From Microbacterium nymphoidis (GTDB taxonomy: Bacteria > Actinomycetota > Actinomycetes > Actinomycetales > Microbacteriaceae), in NCBI RefSeq assembly GCF_021044885.1, contig NZ_JAJNOD010000003.1, forward strand, positions 124,001-188,000: a stretch of 64,000 nucleotides of DNA, written 5' to 3'. Made by a program: the position numbers and the translations under genes. The notes under the pieces are model-generated. The model ran no database searches, had not been told where the DNA came from, and worked only from the letters and a program-made list of their open reading frames with translations. Positions 51,281-60,582 of the stretch are shown here, in pieces; positions within the stretch are counted from its first letter, which is position 1; each line of letters begins with the position of its first letter.

Positions 51281-51936
51281 GCGCCTCGTCCGCCCTGCCC
51301 GAAGAACCACACATCCAGCCCCGCCCGGGGCGGGGGACCGGCTCCCCTCGCAGGCACCTCCGTCCGGTCGATGCACCCGCACGTCGCCGTCGCCCGCAGA
51401 CCGTCTACGGCCTCACCGCCATCATCGGGGTGGTCCTGATCGTCGCCGCACAGCTGTTCTTCTCCATCGCGTCGACGCAGACCACGCACCACATCGTCGA
51501 CCTCACCGAGCAGCAGCGCTCGCTGACCGTTGAGGCGCAGGCTCTGTTCGACCAGGTGGCGGGCCTGAGCTCTCCGCAGTACCTGGCGGCGAACGCGACG
51601 TCGGCCGGCATGATCAGCGCCGGCTCGCCCATCTTTCTGCGCCTGAGCGATGCCGCCGTGCTCGGAACGGCGTCCGCCGAGACGGCATCGACGATCGATG
51701 CGAAGGGGCGGGCAGCGGTGGGTAACGACCTCATCAAGGACACGCCGCTGGTCATGGACCCCTCCGCGACCCTCACCGGGAAGACTGCCCCTGTGACGGC
51801 ACCGGAAGCATCCACCGAGGGCGCCGGCGGCGCCGCCGCCGACACGACGTCCACCGAATCCGTCGCTGCGGAGACGGAGCTGCCGCAGCAGCCGCCCGCC
51901 ATCAGCGAGGGACTCCCCACGCCCGAGACCCACTGA
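51277..51936 (+). CDS. FtsL-like septum membrane protein
   Basis: This 219-residue protein occupies the ftsL position between rsmH and ftsI. A basic, Pro-rich cytosolic N terminus (about 42 residues) is followed by one transmembrane helix ([20 protein letters not shown]), a heptad-like segment ([20 protein letters not shown]) and a long Thr/Ala/Pro-rich extracellular tail. FtsL proteins are poorly conserved; single-pass topology, coiled-coil and position support the call. The family recruits FtsW/FtsI with FtsB. It overlaps rsmH by 4 bases. The unusual length comes from the C-terminal tail. Confidence 0.78.
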   Translation: MSASSALPEEPHIQPRPGRGTGSPRRHLRPVDAPARRRRPQTVYGLTAIIGVVLIVAAQLFFSIASTQTTHHIVDLTEQQRSLTVEAQALFDQVAGLSSPQYLAANATSAGMISAGSPIFLRLSDAAVLGTASAETASTIDAKGRAAVGNDLIKDTPLVMDPSATLTGKTAPVTAPEASTEGAGGAAADTTSTESVAAETELPQQPPAISEGLPTPETH

Positions 51937-51975
51937 CGCCACCCATACGTCATCGACGCGAACAGACGAGGCAGC

Positions 51976-53784
51976 ATGACTCCCAAGGACACCCGAATCC
52001 GTCGGCGACGCACGGTGGCGGTGTTCGGCACCGTGGGCGTGCTCATGGTGGCCTTCTCCGTGCGACTGGTCGACATCCAGGTGGTGAACGCTTCGGAGTA
52101 CGTCGCGGAGTCGAAGCTGAAGACGCAGCAGTCGAAGCCGATCGCCGGCACGCGTGGTGAGATCGTGGATGCGAACGGCGCCGTCCTCGCGGTGAGTAAC
52201 GTCACGTACGACGCGGTGATCGATCCGCTCAACCTCAACACCGTGTTCCGGCTGGCCAAGGACGGCACCAAGATCCCGCTGAAGGAGGAGTGGCCGGCGG
52301 TCTCCGAGAAGATCGCCGCCATCATCGGTCGCACGGGTGACGAGGTTCGCACCACTGTGGCGAACAACTTCGCGGACAATCCGAACAGCCGGTACGCCCT
52401 GCTGACCACGGGCTTGTCGACCGCTCAGATGGAGCAGCTCAAGGCGCTCGCGATTCCCTATCTGGCTATGCCGTCCCATGAATCCCGCACATACCCCGAC
52501 GGAGCCGTGGCGGGGAGCGTCATCGGCTTCACGGGAACGGATCCGGAGAAGGGCACCGTCTTCCCGCAGGCCGGTGTCGAGTCCATGGAGAACGCCTGCC
52601 TGACCCCGACGGCGGGATCCCAGACGTTCCAGATGGGCGGCAACGGGGAGATCATCCCGGGATCGATGACCGAGACGCCCGCGGTCAACGGCGGCACCGT
52701 GCAGCTCACGATCGACCGGGATCTGAACTGGTACTTGCAGCAGATGATCGCCGAAGAGGCGCAGAACAAGGGCGCGAAGAGCGGCACGGTGACCGTGGTG
52801 GAAGTCGCCACGGGCAAGATCCGTGCCGCAGCGGAGTGGCCCACCGTCGATCCGAACAACATCGACGGCTCCGACCCCAACGACTGGTACGGCCACATCT
52901 TCAAGGACCTGTTCGAGCCCGGCTCCACTTTCAAGGCCGCCACGGCCGCGATGCTGCTGGAGTCCGGCGCCGCCACCCCGATGTCGACGGTTTCCGCGTC
53001 TGGGTGGGAGGAATTCCCGAATGGCGCGCGCGTGGGTGACTCCTTCTCCCACGACACCTACAACTACACGCTCGCGGGCGCACTCATCGATTCCTCGAAC
53101 GTGGCGCTGTCCAAGTTCGGCGATCTCATGACCCCCGAGGCGCGCCACGATTTCCTCGCGAAGTTCGGCGTCGGATCCAAGACCGCCGTCAATTTCGACG
53201 GAGAGCAGGCCGGTGTGCTCCACCCGGCCGATCAGTGGGACAACCAGACGCACTACGCCACGACATTCGGTCAGGCGTTCCAGGTGACCGCGCCCCAGGT
53301 GGCGAGCTTCTACCAGATGATCGCCAACGACGGCGTGAAGAAGCCCCTGCAGCTGGTCGAGAGCTGCACGGCGGCCGACGGCACCGTCACCACGCCGAAG
53401 GTTCCGGCGGATGAGCGCCTGCTCAGCGAGCAGAACGCCGCGCAGCTCAGCACGATGATCGAGAACGTCGCCGAGCAGGGCGGCGTGGCCGATCTCATCA
53501 AGATCCCCGGCTACCGCATCGCTGCCAAGACGGGAACCGCCCAGACGTACGACGAGGCGACCCAGGCCTACAAGTCCGACCTCTACGACGTGTCGGTGGT
53601 CGGCTATGCCCCCGCCGATGACCCGAAGTATGTGGTCATCGTCACGCTCAAGGAGCCCACGACGGTAAGATCGTCTACGGCCGCTGCGCCCGCATTCCAG
53701 AAGGCGATGACCCAGGTTCTCAAGCACTACCGGGTCATGCCGTCTCAGACGCCGTTCACCGATCTTCTCCCCAAGTTCGGCTGA
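51976..53784 (+). CDS. ftsI: Septal peptidoglycan transpeptidase (PBP3, FtsI)
   Basis: This 602-residue class B penicillin-binding protein cross-links septal peptidoglycan with FtsW. A short cytosolic part and one transmembrane helix (TVAVFGTVGVLMVAFSVRL) open the protein. The dimerisation domain starts at GTRGEIVDANG. The transpeptidase motifs are STFK (in EPGSTFKAATA), SSN (in DSSNVALSK) and KTG (in AKTGTAQ). It begins 39 nt after the ftsL-like stop. murF follows directly; the murE gene that usually lies between is missing. Confidence 0.95.
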   Translation: MTPKDTRIRRRRTVAVFGTVGVLMVAFSVRLVDIQVVNASEYVAESKLKTQQSKPIAGTRGEIVDANGAVLAVSNVTYDAVIDPLNLNTVFRLAKDGTKIPLKEEWPAVSEKIAAIIGRTGDEVRTTVANNFADNPNSRYALLTTGLSTAQMEQLKALAIPYLAMPSHESRTYPDGAVAGSVIGFTGTDPEKGTVFPQAGVESMENACLTPTAGSQTFQMGGNGEIIPGSMTETPAVNGGTVQLTIDRDLNWYLQQMIAEEAQNKGAKSGTVTVVEVATGKIRAAAEWPTVDPNNIDGSDPNDWYGHIFKDLFEPGSTFKAATAAMLLESGAATPMSTVSASGWEEFPNGARVGDSFSHDTYNYTLAGALIDSSNVALSKFGDLMTPEARHDFLAKFGVGSKTAVNFDGEQAGVLHPADQWDNQTHYATTFGQAFQVTAPQVASFYQMIANDGVKKPLQLVESCTAADGTVTTPKVPADERLLSEQNAAQLSTMIENVAEQGGVADLIKIPGYRIAAKTGTAQTYDEATQAYKSDLYDVSVVGYAPADDPKYVVIVTLKEPTTVRSSTAAAPAFQKAMTQVLKHYRVMPSQTPFTDLLPKFG

Positions 53785-53814
53785 GCCGCTCCGCCACTCG
53801 GAGACCTCTTTCAC

Positions 53815-55227
53815 ATGATCGCACTCACGCTCGCGGAGATCGGCCACGCCATCGGCGCCGTCCTCCACCTTCACGGTGAGCACACCGCAGCCACCGTCGT
53901 CTCGGGAGCGGTAGACACCGACTCCCGGCTCATCACGGCGGGCGGCATCTTCGTCGCGAAGCCCGGTGAGCAGACCGACGGACACCACTTCGTGGGTGCC
54001 GCACTCGACAACGGGGCCGCCGTCGCCATCGTCGACCACGTCGTGGATGTCGAGATCACCCAGCTGGTCGTGGCGGACGTGGTCGCCGCGCTCGCCGACC
54101 TGGCGCGCGAGGTGGTCTCCCGTGTGCGCGCACACGGCGATCTGCGCATTGTCGGGATCACCGGATCCAACGGGAAGACCACCACGAAGAACCTCCTGGC
54201 GCGCATCCTCGAGGAGGAGGGCGAGACGGTGGCGCCGGTCGCCTCCTTCAACAACGAGGTGGGCGCGCCGCTCACGATGCTCCGCGTCCGAGAGAGCACC
54301 CGATTTCTGGTGAGCGAGTTCGGCGCGTCCGGTCCGGGGGAGATCGCCCGCCTGGCAGGTCTGGTCAACCCGGACGTCGGTGTCGTGCTGATGGTCGGCA
54401 TGGCGCACGCCGGTGGCTTCGGCGGTATCGAGCGCACCGTCTACGAGAAGGGCCGTCTCATCGCTGCCGTGCGCGCGGGCGGCACCGCGGTGCTGAACAT
54501 CGATGATGCTCGCGTCGCCACGATGGCCGAGATCGCCGCAGAGAACGACGAGCGCGTCGTGTGGTTCGGACACGGGGCCGGAGCAGACCTTCGCGCCTCC
54601 GACGTGGAGGTCACTGCGAACGGCACGGGCTTCACCGTCACTGTGGACGGCGAATCGCACCGCGCTCACCTCCAGGTACTCGGCGCTCATCACGTCATGA
54701 ACGCGATCGCCGCGATCGCCGCAGCACGCGAGCTCGGCGTCACGGTCCCCGACGCCATCGCGCGGCTGGAGACGGTCAGTATCGCGGAGAGATGGCGTAT
54801 GCAGCCGCTGGGCAGTGATCGCGTGCGCATCATCAACGACGCGTACAACGCGAGCCCTGATTCGATGGCGGCGGCGCTGCGCACCCTCGCGCAGATCACC
54901 GAGCCCGGACAGCGCAAGGTCGCGGTGCTCGGCGCGATGAGCGAGCTGGGCGAGTTCGCCGGCGACGCCCATGACGAGGTGGCACTGCTGGCCGTCCGGT
55001 TGCGTTTCGAGCGCATCGTCGTGGTGGGCCGTGATGCCCGTCGCCTCTACCTCTCCGCGATCGCGGAGGGATCCTGGGACGGCGAAGCGGTGTTCTTCGA
55101 GACTGCCGACGAAGCGTACGACTACCTCATGGGCGAGTTGCGCGACGGGGACCGTGTCCTGGTGAAGTCCTCCAACTCCGCGGGACTGCGTTTCCTGGGC
55201 GACCGCATGGGAGAATCGTTCTCGTGA
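53815..55227 (+). CDS. murF: UDP-MurNAc-tripeptide--D-Ala-D-Ala ligase
   Basis: This 470-residue ATP-dependent ligase adds D-Ala-D-Ala to the UDP-MurNAc tripeptide. The P-loop is GITGSNGKTTTK, and the MurF signature NDAYNASPDSMAAAL in the C-terminal half separates it from MurE. The N-terminal domain has the DTDSRLITAGGIFVA strand that binds the UDP part. It begins 30 nt after ftsI, and its stop overlaps mraY (GTGA). Confidence 0.96.
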   Translation: MIALTLAEIGHAIGAVLHLHGEHTAATVVSGAVDTDSRLITAGGIFVAKPGEQTDGHHFVGAALDNGAAVAIVDHVVDVEITQLVVADVVAALADLAREVVSRVRAHGDLRIVGITGSNGKTTTKNLLARILEEEGETVAPVASFNNEVGAPLTMLRVRESTRFLVSEFGASGPGEIARLAGLVNPDVGVVLMVGMAHAGGFGGIERTVYEKGRLIAAVRAGGTAVLNIDDARVATMAEIAAENDERVVWFGHGAGADLRASDVEVTANGTGFTVTVDGESHRAHLQVLGAHHVMNAIAAIAAARELGVTVPDAIARLETVSIAERWRMQPLGSDRVRIINDAYNASPDSMAAALRTLAQITEPGQRKVAVLGAMSELGEFAGDAHDEVALLAVRLRFERIVVVGRDARRLYLSAIAEGSWDGEAVFFETADEAYDYLMGELRDGDRVLVKSSNSAGLRFLGDRMGESFS

Positions 55228-56357
55228 GGTCACTGCTCTCTGCCGCCGCCATTTCCATGGCGTTCACGCTGCTGCTGACACCGGTGTTCCTCAAGTGGTA
55301 CGAGCGCTGGGGCTGGGGCCAGGTCATCCGCACGCCGGAGGCCATGAACAACCCGCAGCACGCCGCGAAGCGCGGAACGATGTCGATGGGCGGGCTCATC
55401 TTCATCCTCGGTACCTTGGTGGGTTACTTCGTCGGCAGCTACGCGGGTGACTTCCCGCCCACGCCGTCGAGTCTGCTGGTGCTCTGGATGATGGTGGGCT
55501 TCGGAGCGGTCGGCTTCATCGACGACTACCTGAAGGTGAAGCGCCAGAACAGTCTCGGACTGTCCGGATGGCGAAAGATCGCGGCGCAGCTGCTCGTCGC
55601 GGTGGTCTTCGCCGTCGGCGCCTTGAACTTCCCGAACGATCGCGGTGTCACGCCCGGATCCAGTGCGGTCTCGCTGTTTCGTGATCTGCCGCTGCTGGAT
55701 CCTTTCTCGCTCGGCTCCTGGCTTCCCGTGCTCGGGATCGGCGTGGCGCTCGGCTGGATCATCTACCTGCTGTGGATCTCCGTCATCGGCATCGCGATGT
55801 CGAACTCCGCCAACCTCGCCGACGGCCTCGACGGGCTCGCCGCGGGGTCGGGGATCTTCGTGGTGGGCGCGTACAGCCTGATCGCGTTCTGGCAGGCCCG
55901 TCAGAGCTGCATCGCCGAACTGGATCCCGCGTCGTACGGTGGCTGCTACAACACCCGTGATCCGATGGAACTGGCGATCGTCTCGGCCGCCTTCATCGGC
56001 GCGCTGGCCGGCTTCCTGTGGTGGAACGCCCCCAAGGCGAAGGTTTTCATGGGCGACACCGGCTCGATGGCGATCGGCGGCGTCGTCGCCGCGATGGCCG
56101 TCCTCACGCACACCGAGCTGCTGTCGATCCTGATCGCGGGCGTCTACGTGCTCGCGTCCGGCTCGGTGATCCTGCAGCGCGTGTACTTCAAGCTCACCCG
56201 GGGTAAGCGCCTCTTCCTCAACAGCCCCTTCCATCACCATCTCGAGTTCCGCGGGTGGCCGGAGGCCACCATCGTGGTGCGGATGTGGATCATCGCGGGC
56301 GTGCTCGCGGTCTCGGGCATCGGTCTCTTCTACGTCGAATGGTTGTCTCGCACATGA
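55224..56357 (+). CDS. mraY: Phospho-MurNAc-pentapeptide translocase
   Basis: This 377-residue polytopic membrane enzyme makes lipid I by moving phospho-MurNAc-pentapeptide onto undecaprenyl phosphate. Conserved sites are GTMSMGGLIF, the DDYLKVKRQN loop with the catalytic Asp pair, the NLADGLDGLA motif, and the HHHLEFRGWPE loop near the C terminus. About ten hydrophobic segments are present. The GTG start overlaps murF, and the stop overlaps murD as ATGA. Confidence 0.97.
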   Translation: MRSLLSAAAISMAFTLLLTPVFLKWYERWGWGQVIRTPEAMNNPQHAAKRGTMSMGGLIFILGTLVGYFVGSYAGDFPPTPSSLLVLWMMVGFGAVGFIDDYLKVKRQNSLGLSGWRKIAAQLLVAVVFAVGALNFPNDRGVTPGSSAVSLFRDLPLLDPFSLGSWLPVLGIGVALGWIIYLLWISVIGIAMSNSANLADGLDGLAAGSGIFVVGAYSLIAFWQARQSCIAELDPASYGGCYNTRDPMELAIVSAAFIGALAGFLWWNAPKAKVFMGDTGSMAIGGVVAAMAVLTHTELLSILIAGVYVLASGSVILQRVYFKLTRGKRLFLNSPFHHHLEFRGWPEATIVVRMWIIAGVLAVSGIGLFYVEWLSRT

Positions 56358-57856
56358 GTCGTCTGGATTCCCTCACCAGCTGGTACGCGGACTGGAAGGG
56401 ACTCCGGGTGGCGGTGCTGGGCCTGTCCGACACCGGCTTCTCCGTCGCCGACACCCTCACCGAACTCGGCGCCGAGGTCCTGGTCGTCACTGAGGCGGCC
56501 GCCGAGGAATACGCGCGCCTGGTCCCGGTGATCGGCGCCCGTCTGCACGTCGGCCCTCTCGACGCCCCGCCGGCGGAGCTCCTCGACTTCGCGCCCGAGG
56601 TCGTGATCGCCTCGCCGGGCTTCCCCCCGCACCACCCCGTGATCCGCTGGACGCAGGAGAGGGGTGTCGCGCTGTGGGGCGACATCGAGCTGGCCTGGCG
56701 GGTACGCGACAAGGTCACACGCGAGGGCGGCGTGCCCGCCGACTGGGTGTTCATCACCGGCACCAACGGCAAGACCACGACGACGCGGATGACGGCGACG
56801 ATGCTCGTTGCCGGCGGTCTGCGTGCAGCGCCCTGCGGCAATATCGGCACCCCCATCCTGGACGCCGTCCGCGACCCCGCCGGCTTCGACGTCCTGGTCG
56901 TGGAGCTCTCCAGTCACCAGCTCTGGTACCTGGGCCTCACGGAGGGGGTCGGTGCCCCGGTGCCGCACGCCTCCGTCTGCCTCAACCTCGCCGATGACCA
57001 CCTGCAGTGGCACGGTTCGTTCGAGGCGTATCGCGAGGCCAAGGCGGTCGTGTATCGCAACACGCGCGTGGCGTGCGTCTACAACAAGGCCGATGTCGTC
57101 ACCCGCGAGATGGTCGAGGATGCGGACGTCGTCGAGGGCGCACGCGCGATCGGCTTCGATCTCGGCGTTCCCGGTCTCAGCGACCTCGGTGTCGTCGACG
57201 GTCTTCTGGTCGATCGTGCCTTCACGGATGACCGCCGCCACGCGGCGCTCGAGCTCGCGACCGTGGCCGAGCTGGCGGACCACGACCTCGGAGCCCCGCA
57301 CATCGTCGCCAATGCGCTCGCTGCAGCGGCACTGGCACGCTCGCTGGGGGTAACGCCGGAGCAGGTGCACGACGCCCTGCTGTCATTCCGGCTGGACCCC
57401 CATCGCATCGAGGTGGTCGCGCGCGTCGCCGGAGTGACCTGGGTCGACGATTCCAAGGCCACCAACCCCCATGCGGCGTCCTCCTCCCTCGCGGCATACC
57501 CGGGCGCGGTGTGGGTGCTGGGCGGGCTGCTCAAGGGTGTGGACATCAGCGAGCTGGTCGCGCTCCGGGGCCCCGCCGCGGCCGCTGCCGTGGTGATCGG
57601 TGCGGATCGGTCGGAGATCATGGCGGCGTTCGCACGACACGCGCCCGACGTGCCGGTTTTCGAAGTGGACGAGACCGACACTGAGATGGTCATGCCGCGC
57701 GCGGTGGAACTGGCTGCGGGGGTGGTCGAGGAGGGCGGGACCGTTCTGCTCGCTCCCGCAGCGGCCAGCTTCGATCAGTTCCGCGGCTACGACGATCGCG
57801 GCGCGAAGTTCGCCGAGGCGGTCCGCAACCGCTTCGGGATCACCGACGGCCAGTAG
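56354..57856 (+). CDS. murD: UDP-MurNAc-L-Ala--D-Glu ligase
   Basis: This 500-residue ATP-dependent ligase adds D-Glu to UDP-MurNAc-L-Ala. The N-terminal Rossmann strand is RVAVLGLSDTGFS, the P-loop is FITGTNGKTTTTRM, and the NIGTPILDAV and SSHQLWYL segments follow. C-terminal DDSKATNPHA is the MurD landmark. The ATG at 56354 overlaps the mraY stop by 4 bases. ftsW begins 20 nt after its stop. Confidence 0.96.
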   Translation: MSRLDSLTSWYADWKGLRVAVLGLSDTGFSVADTLTELGAEVLVVTEAAAEEYARLVPVIGARLHVGPLDAPPAELLDFAPEVVIASPGFPPHHPVIRWTQERGVALWGDIELAWRVRDKVTREGGVPADWVFITGTNGKTTTTRMTATMLVAGGLRAAPCGNIGTPILDAVRDPAGFDVLVVELSSHQLWYLGLTEGVGAPVPHASVCLNLADDHLQWHGSFEAYREAKAVVYRNTRVACVYNKADVVTREMVEDADVVEGARAIGFDLGVPGLSDLGVVDGLLVDRAFTDDRRHAALELATVAELADHDLGAPHIVANALAAAALARSLGVTPEQVHDALLSFRLDPHRIEVVARVAGVTWVDDSKATNPHAASSSLAAYPGAVWVLGGLLKGVDISELVALRGPAAAAAVVIGADRSEIMAAFARHAPDVPVFEVDETDTEMVMPRAVELAAGVVEEGGTVLLAPAAASFDQFRGYDDRGAKFAEAVRNRFGITDGQ

Positions 57857-57876
57857 ACAAAGACCAGGAGGAGCGC

Positions 57877-59112
57877 ATGGCGACCACACGGCTGCCGCAG
57901 TCGCCCTCCCCGGACGGGCCGCGCGGTCTCGCCGCGCGAGTGAGGCTCGGACGGATCTTCCAGCCGGTGGCCACCGAGTTCGTGCTCATCGCCGCCGTGT
58001 CGCTGTTCCTGGCGGTGTTCGGCTGGGTGATGGTGCTGTCGGCCACCAGCGCCGGCAGTGGTGAGTCGCCGTTCGACACCGCGTTCAAGCAGGGGCTGTT
58101 CGCTGCGGTCGGCATCCCGCTGATGTTCGTGCTCAGTCGCTTTCCCGTGGTCTTCTGGAAGCGCATGGCCTGGCCCATCATCATCGCGGCCGTCGCATTC
58201 CAGATGCTGATCTTCACGCCGCTCGGCATCCATCAGGACGGGAACACGAACTGGGTCGACCTGAAGTTCGTGCAGGCACAGCCCTCGGAGTTCCTGAAGC
58301 TCGCGACGGCACTCTGGCTCGGCTTCATCCTGGAACGCAAGCAGGCGCTGCTGAACCGCTGGACCCATTTCGCCATTCCGCTGGTCCCGGTGGTCGTACT
58401 CGTGCTGGCCAGCGTGCTCGGCGGCGAGGACCTGGGCACCGCCATGATCATCATGATGGTGGTGCTCGGCGCGCTCTACTTCGCCGGCGTGAAGCTGCGG
58501 ATCCTGATCGTTCCGGTGCTCCTCGCCGTGGCAGGCATCGTTGCGCTGTCCATCATCAAGCCGGACCGCATCGACCGCATCACCGCCTTCCTCGACCCGA
58601 CCTGCGGCGTGGACAATCCCCGCTGCTACCAGCAAGAGCATGGCCTGTGGGCACTGGCAAACGGCGGTTTCTTCGGCGTGGGACTCGGAAACTCGACCGA
58701 GAAGTACGGCTGGCTGCCGGCCAAGGCGAACGACTTCATCTTCGCGATCGTGGGGGAGGAGCTCGGGCTGCTCGGCTGTGTGGTGGTGCTCCTGTTGTTC
58801 GGCATCCTGACCTTCGCGGTGATCAGCATGATCCGCCGCACCGAGGACATGTTCATCCGCATCGTCTCGGGCGGGATCATCGTCTGGATCACCGGACAGG
58901 CGCTTGTGAACATCGCCGTTGTCCTGCGCCTCGCCCCCGCTCTGGGCGTACCGCTGCCGTTCCTCTCACAGGGCGGCACCTCGCTGCTGTCCGTGCTGAT
59001 CGCGTGCGGTGTGCTGCTGAGCTTCGCTCGCACCCTGCCGGTGCGAGGAGCGGCCTCGGGCGCGGCGAAGCGCGCACGCGCATCCCGCACCCCTGTCCAG
59101 CGTCTGGACTGA
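57877..59112 (+). CDS. ftsW: Septal peptidoglycan glycosyltransferase FtsW
   Basis: This 411-residue SEDS-family glycosyltransferase polymerises glycan strands at the septum with FtsI. About ten transmembrane helices are visible. Family landmarks are the GGEDLGTAMI segment, the NGGFFGVGLGNSTEKYGWLP loop and the C-terminal PFLSQGGTSLL. A ~30-residue basic N terminus and a basic, Ala/Arg-rich C-terminal tail lie in the cytosol. AGGAGG precedes the ATG at 57877. The position between murD and murG marks it as FtsW rather than RodA. Confidence 0.95.
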   Translation: MATTRLPQSPSPDGPRGLAARVRLGRIFQPVATEFVLIAAVSLFLAVFGWVMVLSATSAGSGESPFDTAFKQGLFAAVGIPLMFVLSRFPVVFWKRMAWPIIIAAVAFQMLIFTPLGIHQDGNTNWVDLKFVQAQPSEFLKLATALWLGFILERKQALLNRWTHFAIPLVPVVVLVLASVLGGEDLGTAMIIMMVVLGALYFAGVKLRILIVPVLLAVAGIVALSIIKPDRIDRITAFLDPTCGVDNPRCYQQEHGLWALANGGFFGVGLGNSTEKYGWLPAKANDFIFAIVGEELGLLGCVVVLLLFGILTFAVISMIRRTEDMFIRIVSGGIIVWITGQALVNIAVVLRLAPALGVPLPFLSQGGTSLLSVLIACGVLLSFARTLPVRGAASGAAKRARASRTPVQRLD

Positions 59113-59153
59113 CGGCGCACGCGACGATCAGCCGGTCGTGGGAGGATCGGAGT

Positions 59154-60227
59154 ATGACGACGTACCTCCTGGCCGGCGGCGGAACCGCCGGACACGTGAA
59201 CCCGCTGCTCGCCGTTGCCGATGGCCTGCGCGCACGCGACCCGGAGGCTCACGTGCTGGTTCTCGGGACCAGAGAGGGGCTGGAATCCCGGCTCGTCCCG
59301 GAGCGCGGCTACGAGCTGCTGTTCGTCGACAAGGTCCCGTTCCCACGTCGTCCGAACGGTGCCGCCGTGAAGTTCCCCGCCCGTTTCCGTCGCGCGGTGG
59401 CCCAGGTTCGCACCCACATCCGTGAGCACGGTGTCGATGTCGTCGTGGGTTTCGGCGGATACGCGGCGGCGCCGGCATATGTGGCGGCCCGGCGCGCCGG
59501 CGTGCCTTTCATCGTTCACGAGGCGAACGCCAAGCCGGGACTGGCGAACGTGCTGGGCGCGCGCCGCGCGTCCGGCGTCGGCGTGGCGTTCGAGGGAACG
59601 CCGTTGAAGAGGGGTGCGCTGGTCGGCATGCCGCTGCGCCGCGAGGTGGTGGAGCTGGATCGGGCCGCCGCCCGCGCTCAGGCCGCGGAGTACTTCGGTC
59701 TCGATGCCGCCAAGCCGACGCTTCTGGTATTCGGCGGGTCCCTCGGCGCGCTCCAGCTCAACACCGCGATCGAGGGCGCGTGGCAGGCGGTCCTGGATGC
59801 CGGATGGCAGTTGCTGCACGCGACCGGCGAGGGGAAGGCAGTCACGGACCCTCAGGCGCCGGGGTACGTCGTGTTTCCCTACCTCGATCGCATGGACCTC
59901 GCCTTCGCGCTGGCCGACTTCATCGTCTCGCGCTCCGGCGCGGCGACGGTGAGTGAAGTAAGTGCCCTCGGAATTCCTGCTGCGTACGTGCCGTACGCCG
60001 TCGGAAACGGTGAACAGCGGCTGAACGCAGCATCGGCCGTCTCCGCGGGCGCGGCCATCCTGATCGAGAACGCCGAGTTCACCGCGGAGGCGGTCCGCTC
60101 GCGCATCGTGCCGCTGCTTCAGGATGATGCTGCGCGCGCTCGCATGGTGGCGGCCGCGGAGATGGTCGGCACGCGAACAGGCACCGAGAACGTGATCGAG
60201 TTGATCGACGCCGCCCTGGCTCCCTGA
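59154..60227 (+). CDS. murG: UDP-GlcNAc transferase MurG (lipid II synthesis)
   Basis: This 357-residue membrane-associated glycosyltransferase adds GlcNAc to lipid I. The N-terminal donor motif is LLAGGGTAGHVNPLLA, and the VVGFGGYAAAPAYVAA and HEANAKPGLAN segments follow. The C-terminal UDP-binding region contains SRSGAATVSEVSALG and VPYAVGNGEQ. The ATG at 59154 is 8 nt after GGAGG. The stop is only 1 nt from the stop of the convergent GntR gene, and there is no terminator. Confidence 0.96.
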   Translation: MTTYLLAGGGTAGHVNPLLAVADGLRARDPEAHVLVLGTREGLESRLVPERGYELLFVDKVPFPRRPNGAAVKFPARFRRAVAQVRTHIREHGVDVVVGFGGYAAAPAYVAARRAGVPFIVHEANAKPGLANVLGARRASGVGVAFEGTPLKRGALVGMPLRREVVELDRAAARAQAAEYFGLDAAKPTLLVFGGSLGALQLNTAIEGAWQAVLDAGWQLLHATGEGKAVTDPQAPGYVVFPYLDRMDLAFALADFIVSRSGAATVSEVSALGIPAAYVPYAVGNGEQRLNAASAVSAGAAILIENAEFTAEAVRSRIVPLLQDDAARARMVAAAEMVGTRTGTENVIELIDAALAP

Positions 60228-60228
60228 T

Positions 60229-60582
60229 TCAGACGTGCAGAGCGCGCTTGACCAGCTCGAGCGCCTCCGCCGGGTCCAGACGCAACGCCCGAATCTGCGA
60301 TGCGAACCCCGCGGCCGCATCCTGGGCCCGCTGCATCCGGACATCCCCCTGAGCCCGCACGAACGTGCCGTTGCGGCCGCGGGTCTCGATCAGTCCCGCT
60401 GCTTCGAGCTCGCGGTATGCGCGCGCGACGGTGCCGGGTGCGATCTCCAGGTCAGCGGCCAGCCGGCGAACCGTGGGCAGCTTGTCTCCCGCGGGAAGCT
60501 CACCGGTGGCGATGGCGTCGATGATCTGCACGCGCAGCTGCTCGAACGGCGGTGTACCCGCGGCGGGGTCGATGGTGATCAT
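60229..60582 (-). CDS. GntR-family regulator (YtrA-type)
   Basis: This 117-residue regulator is the short YtrA class of GntR proteins: a winged helix (LPTVRRLAADLEIAPGTVAR at about residues 35-54, then AYRELEAAGLIETRGRNGTF) plus a short C-terminal dimerisation helix. Such proteins usually repress a co-transcribed membrane-protein or ABC operon. Its ATG overlaps the stop of the membrane-protein gene as ATGA. Two near-palindromic TGTGTCAA-type sites around the operon promoter are likely its operators. It lies inside the dcw cluster but on the opposite strand. Confidence 0.88.
   Translation of the reverse strand: MITIDPAAGTPPFEQLRVQIIDAIATGELPAGDKLPTVRRLAADLEIAPGTVARAYRELEAAGLIETRGRNGTFVRAQGDVRMQRAQDAAAGFASQIRALRLDPAEALELVKRALHV

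Noticed and set aside
51061..55233. A 1390-codon minus-strand open frame
   Set aside because: Lies exactly antisense to ftsL-like, ftsI and murF, which have clear motifs; long antisense frames are expected in very GC-rich coding DNA. The same holds for 33604-36171 opposite pyc.
59141..59147. GAGGAT 6 nt before murG as a leaderless -10 box
   Set aside because: It overlaps a good GGAGG ribosome binding site inside an operon, which explains it better.
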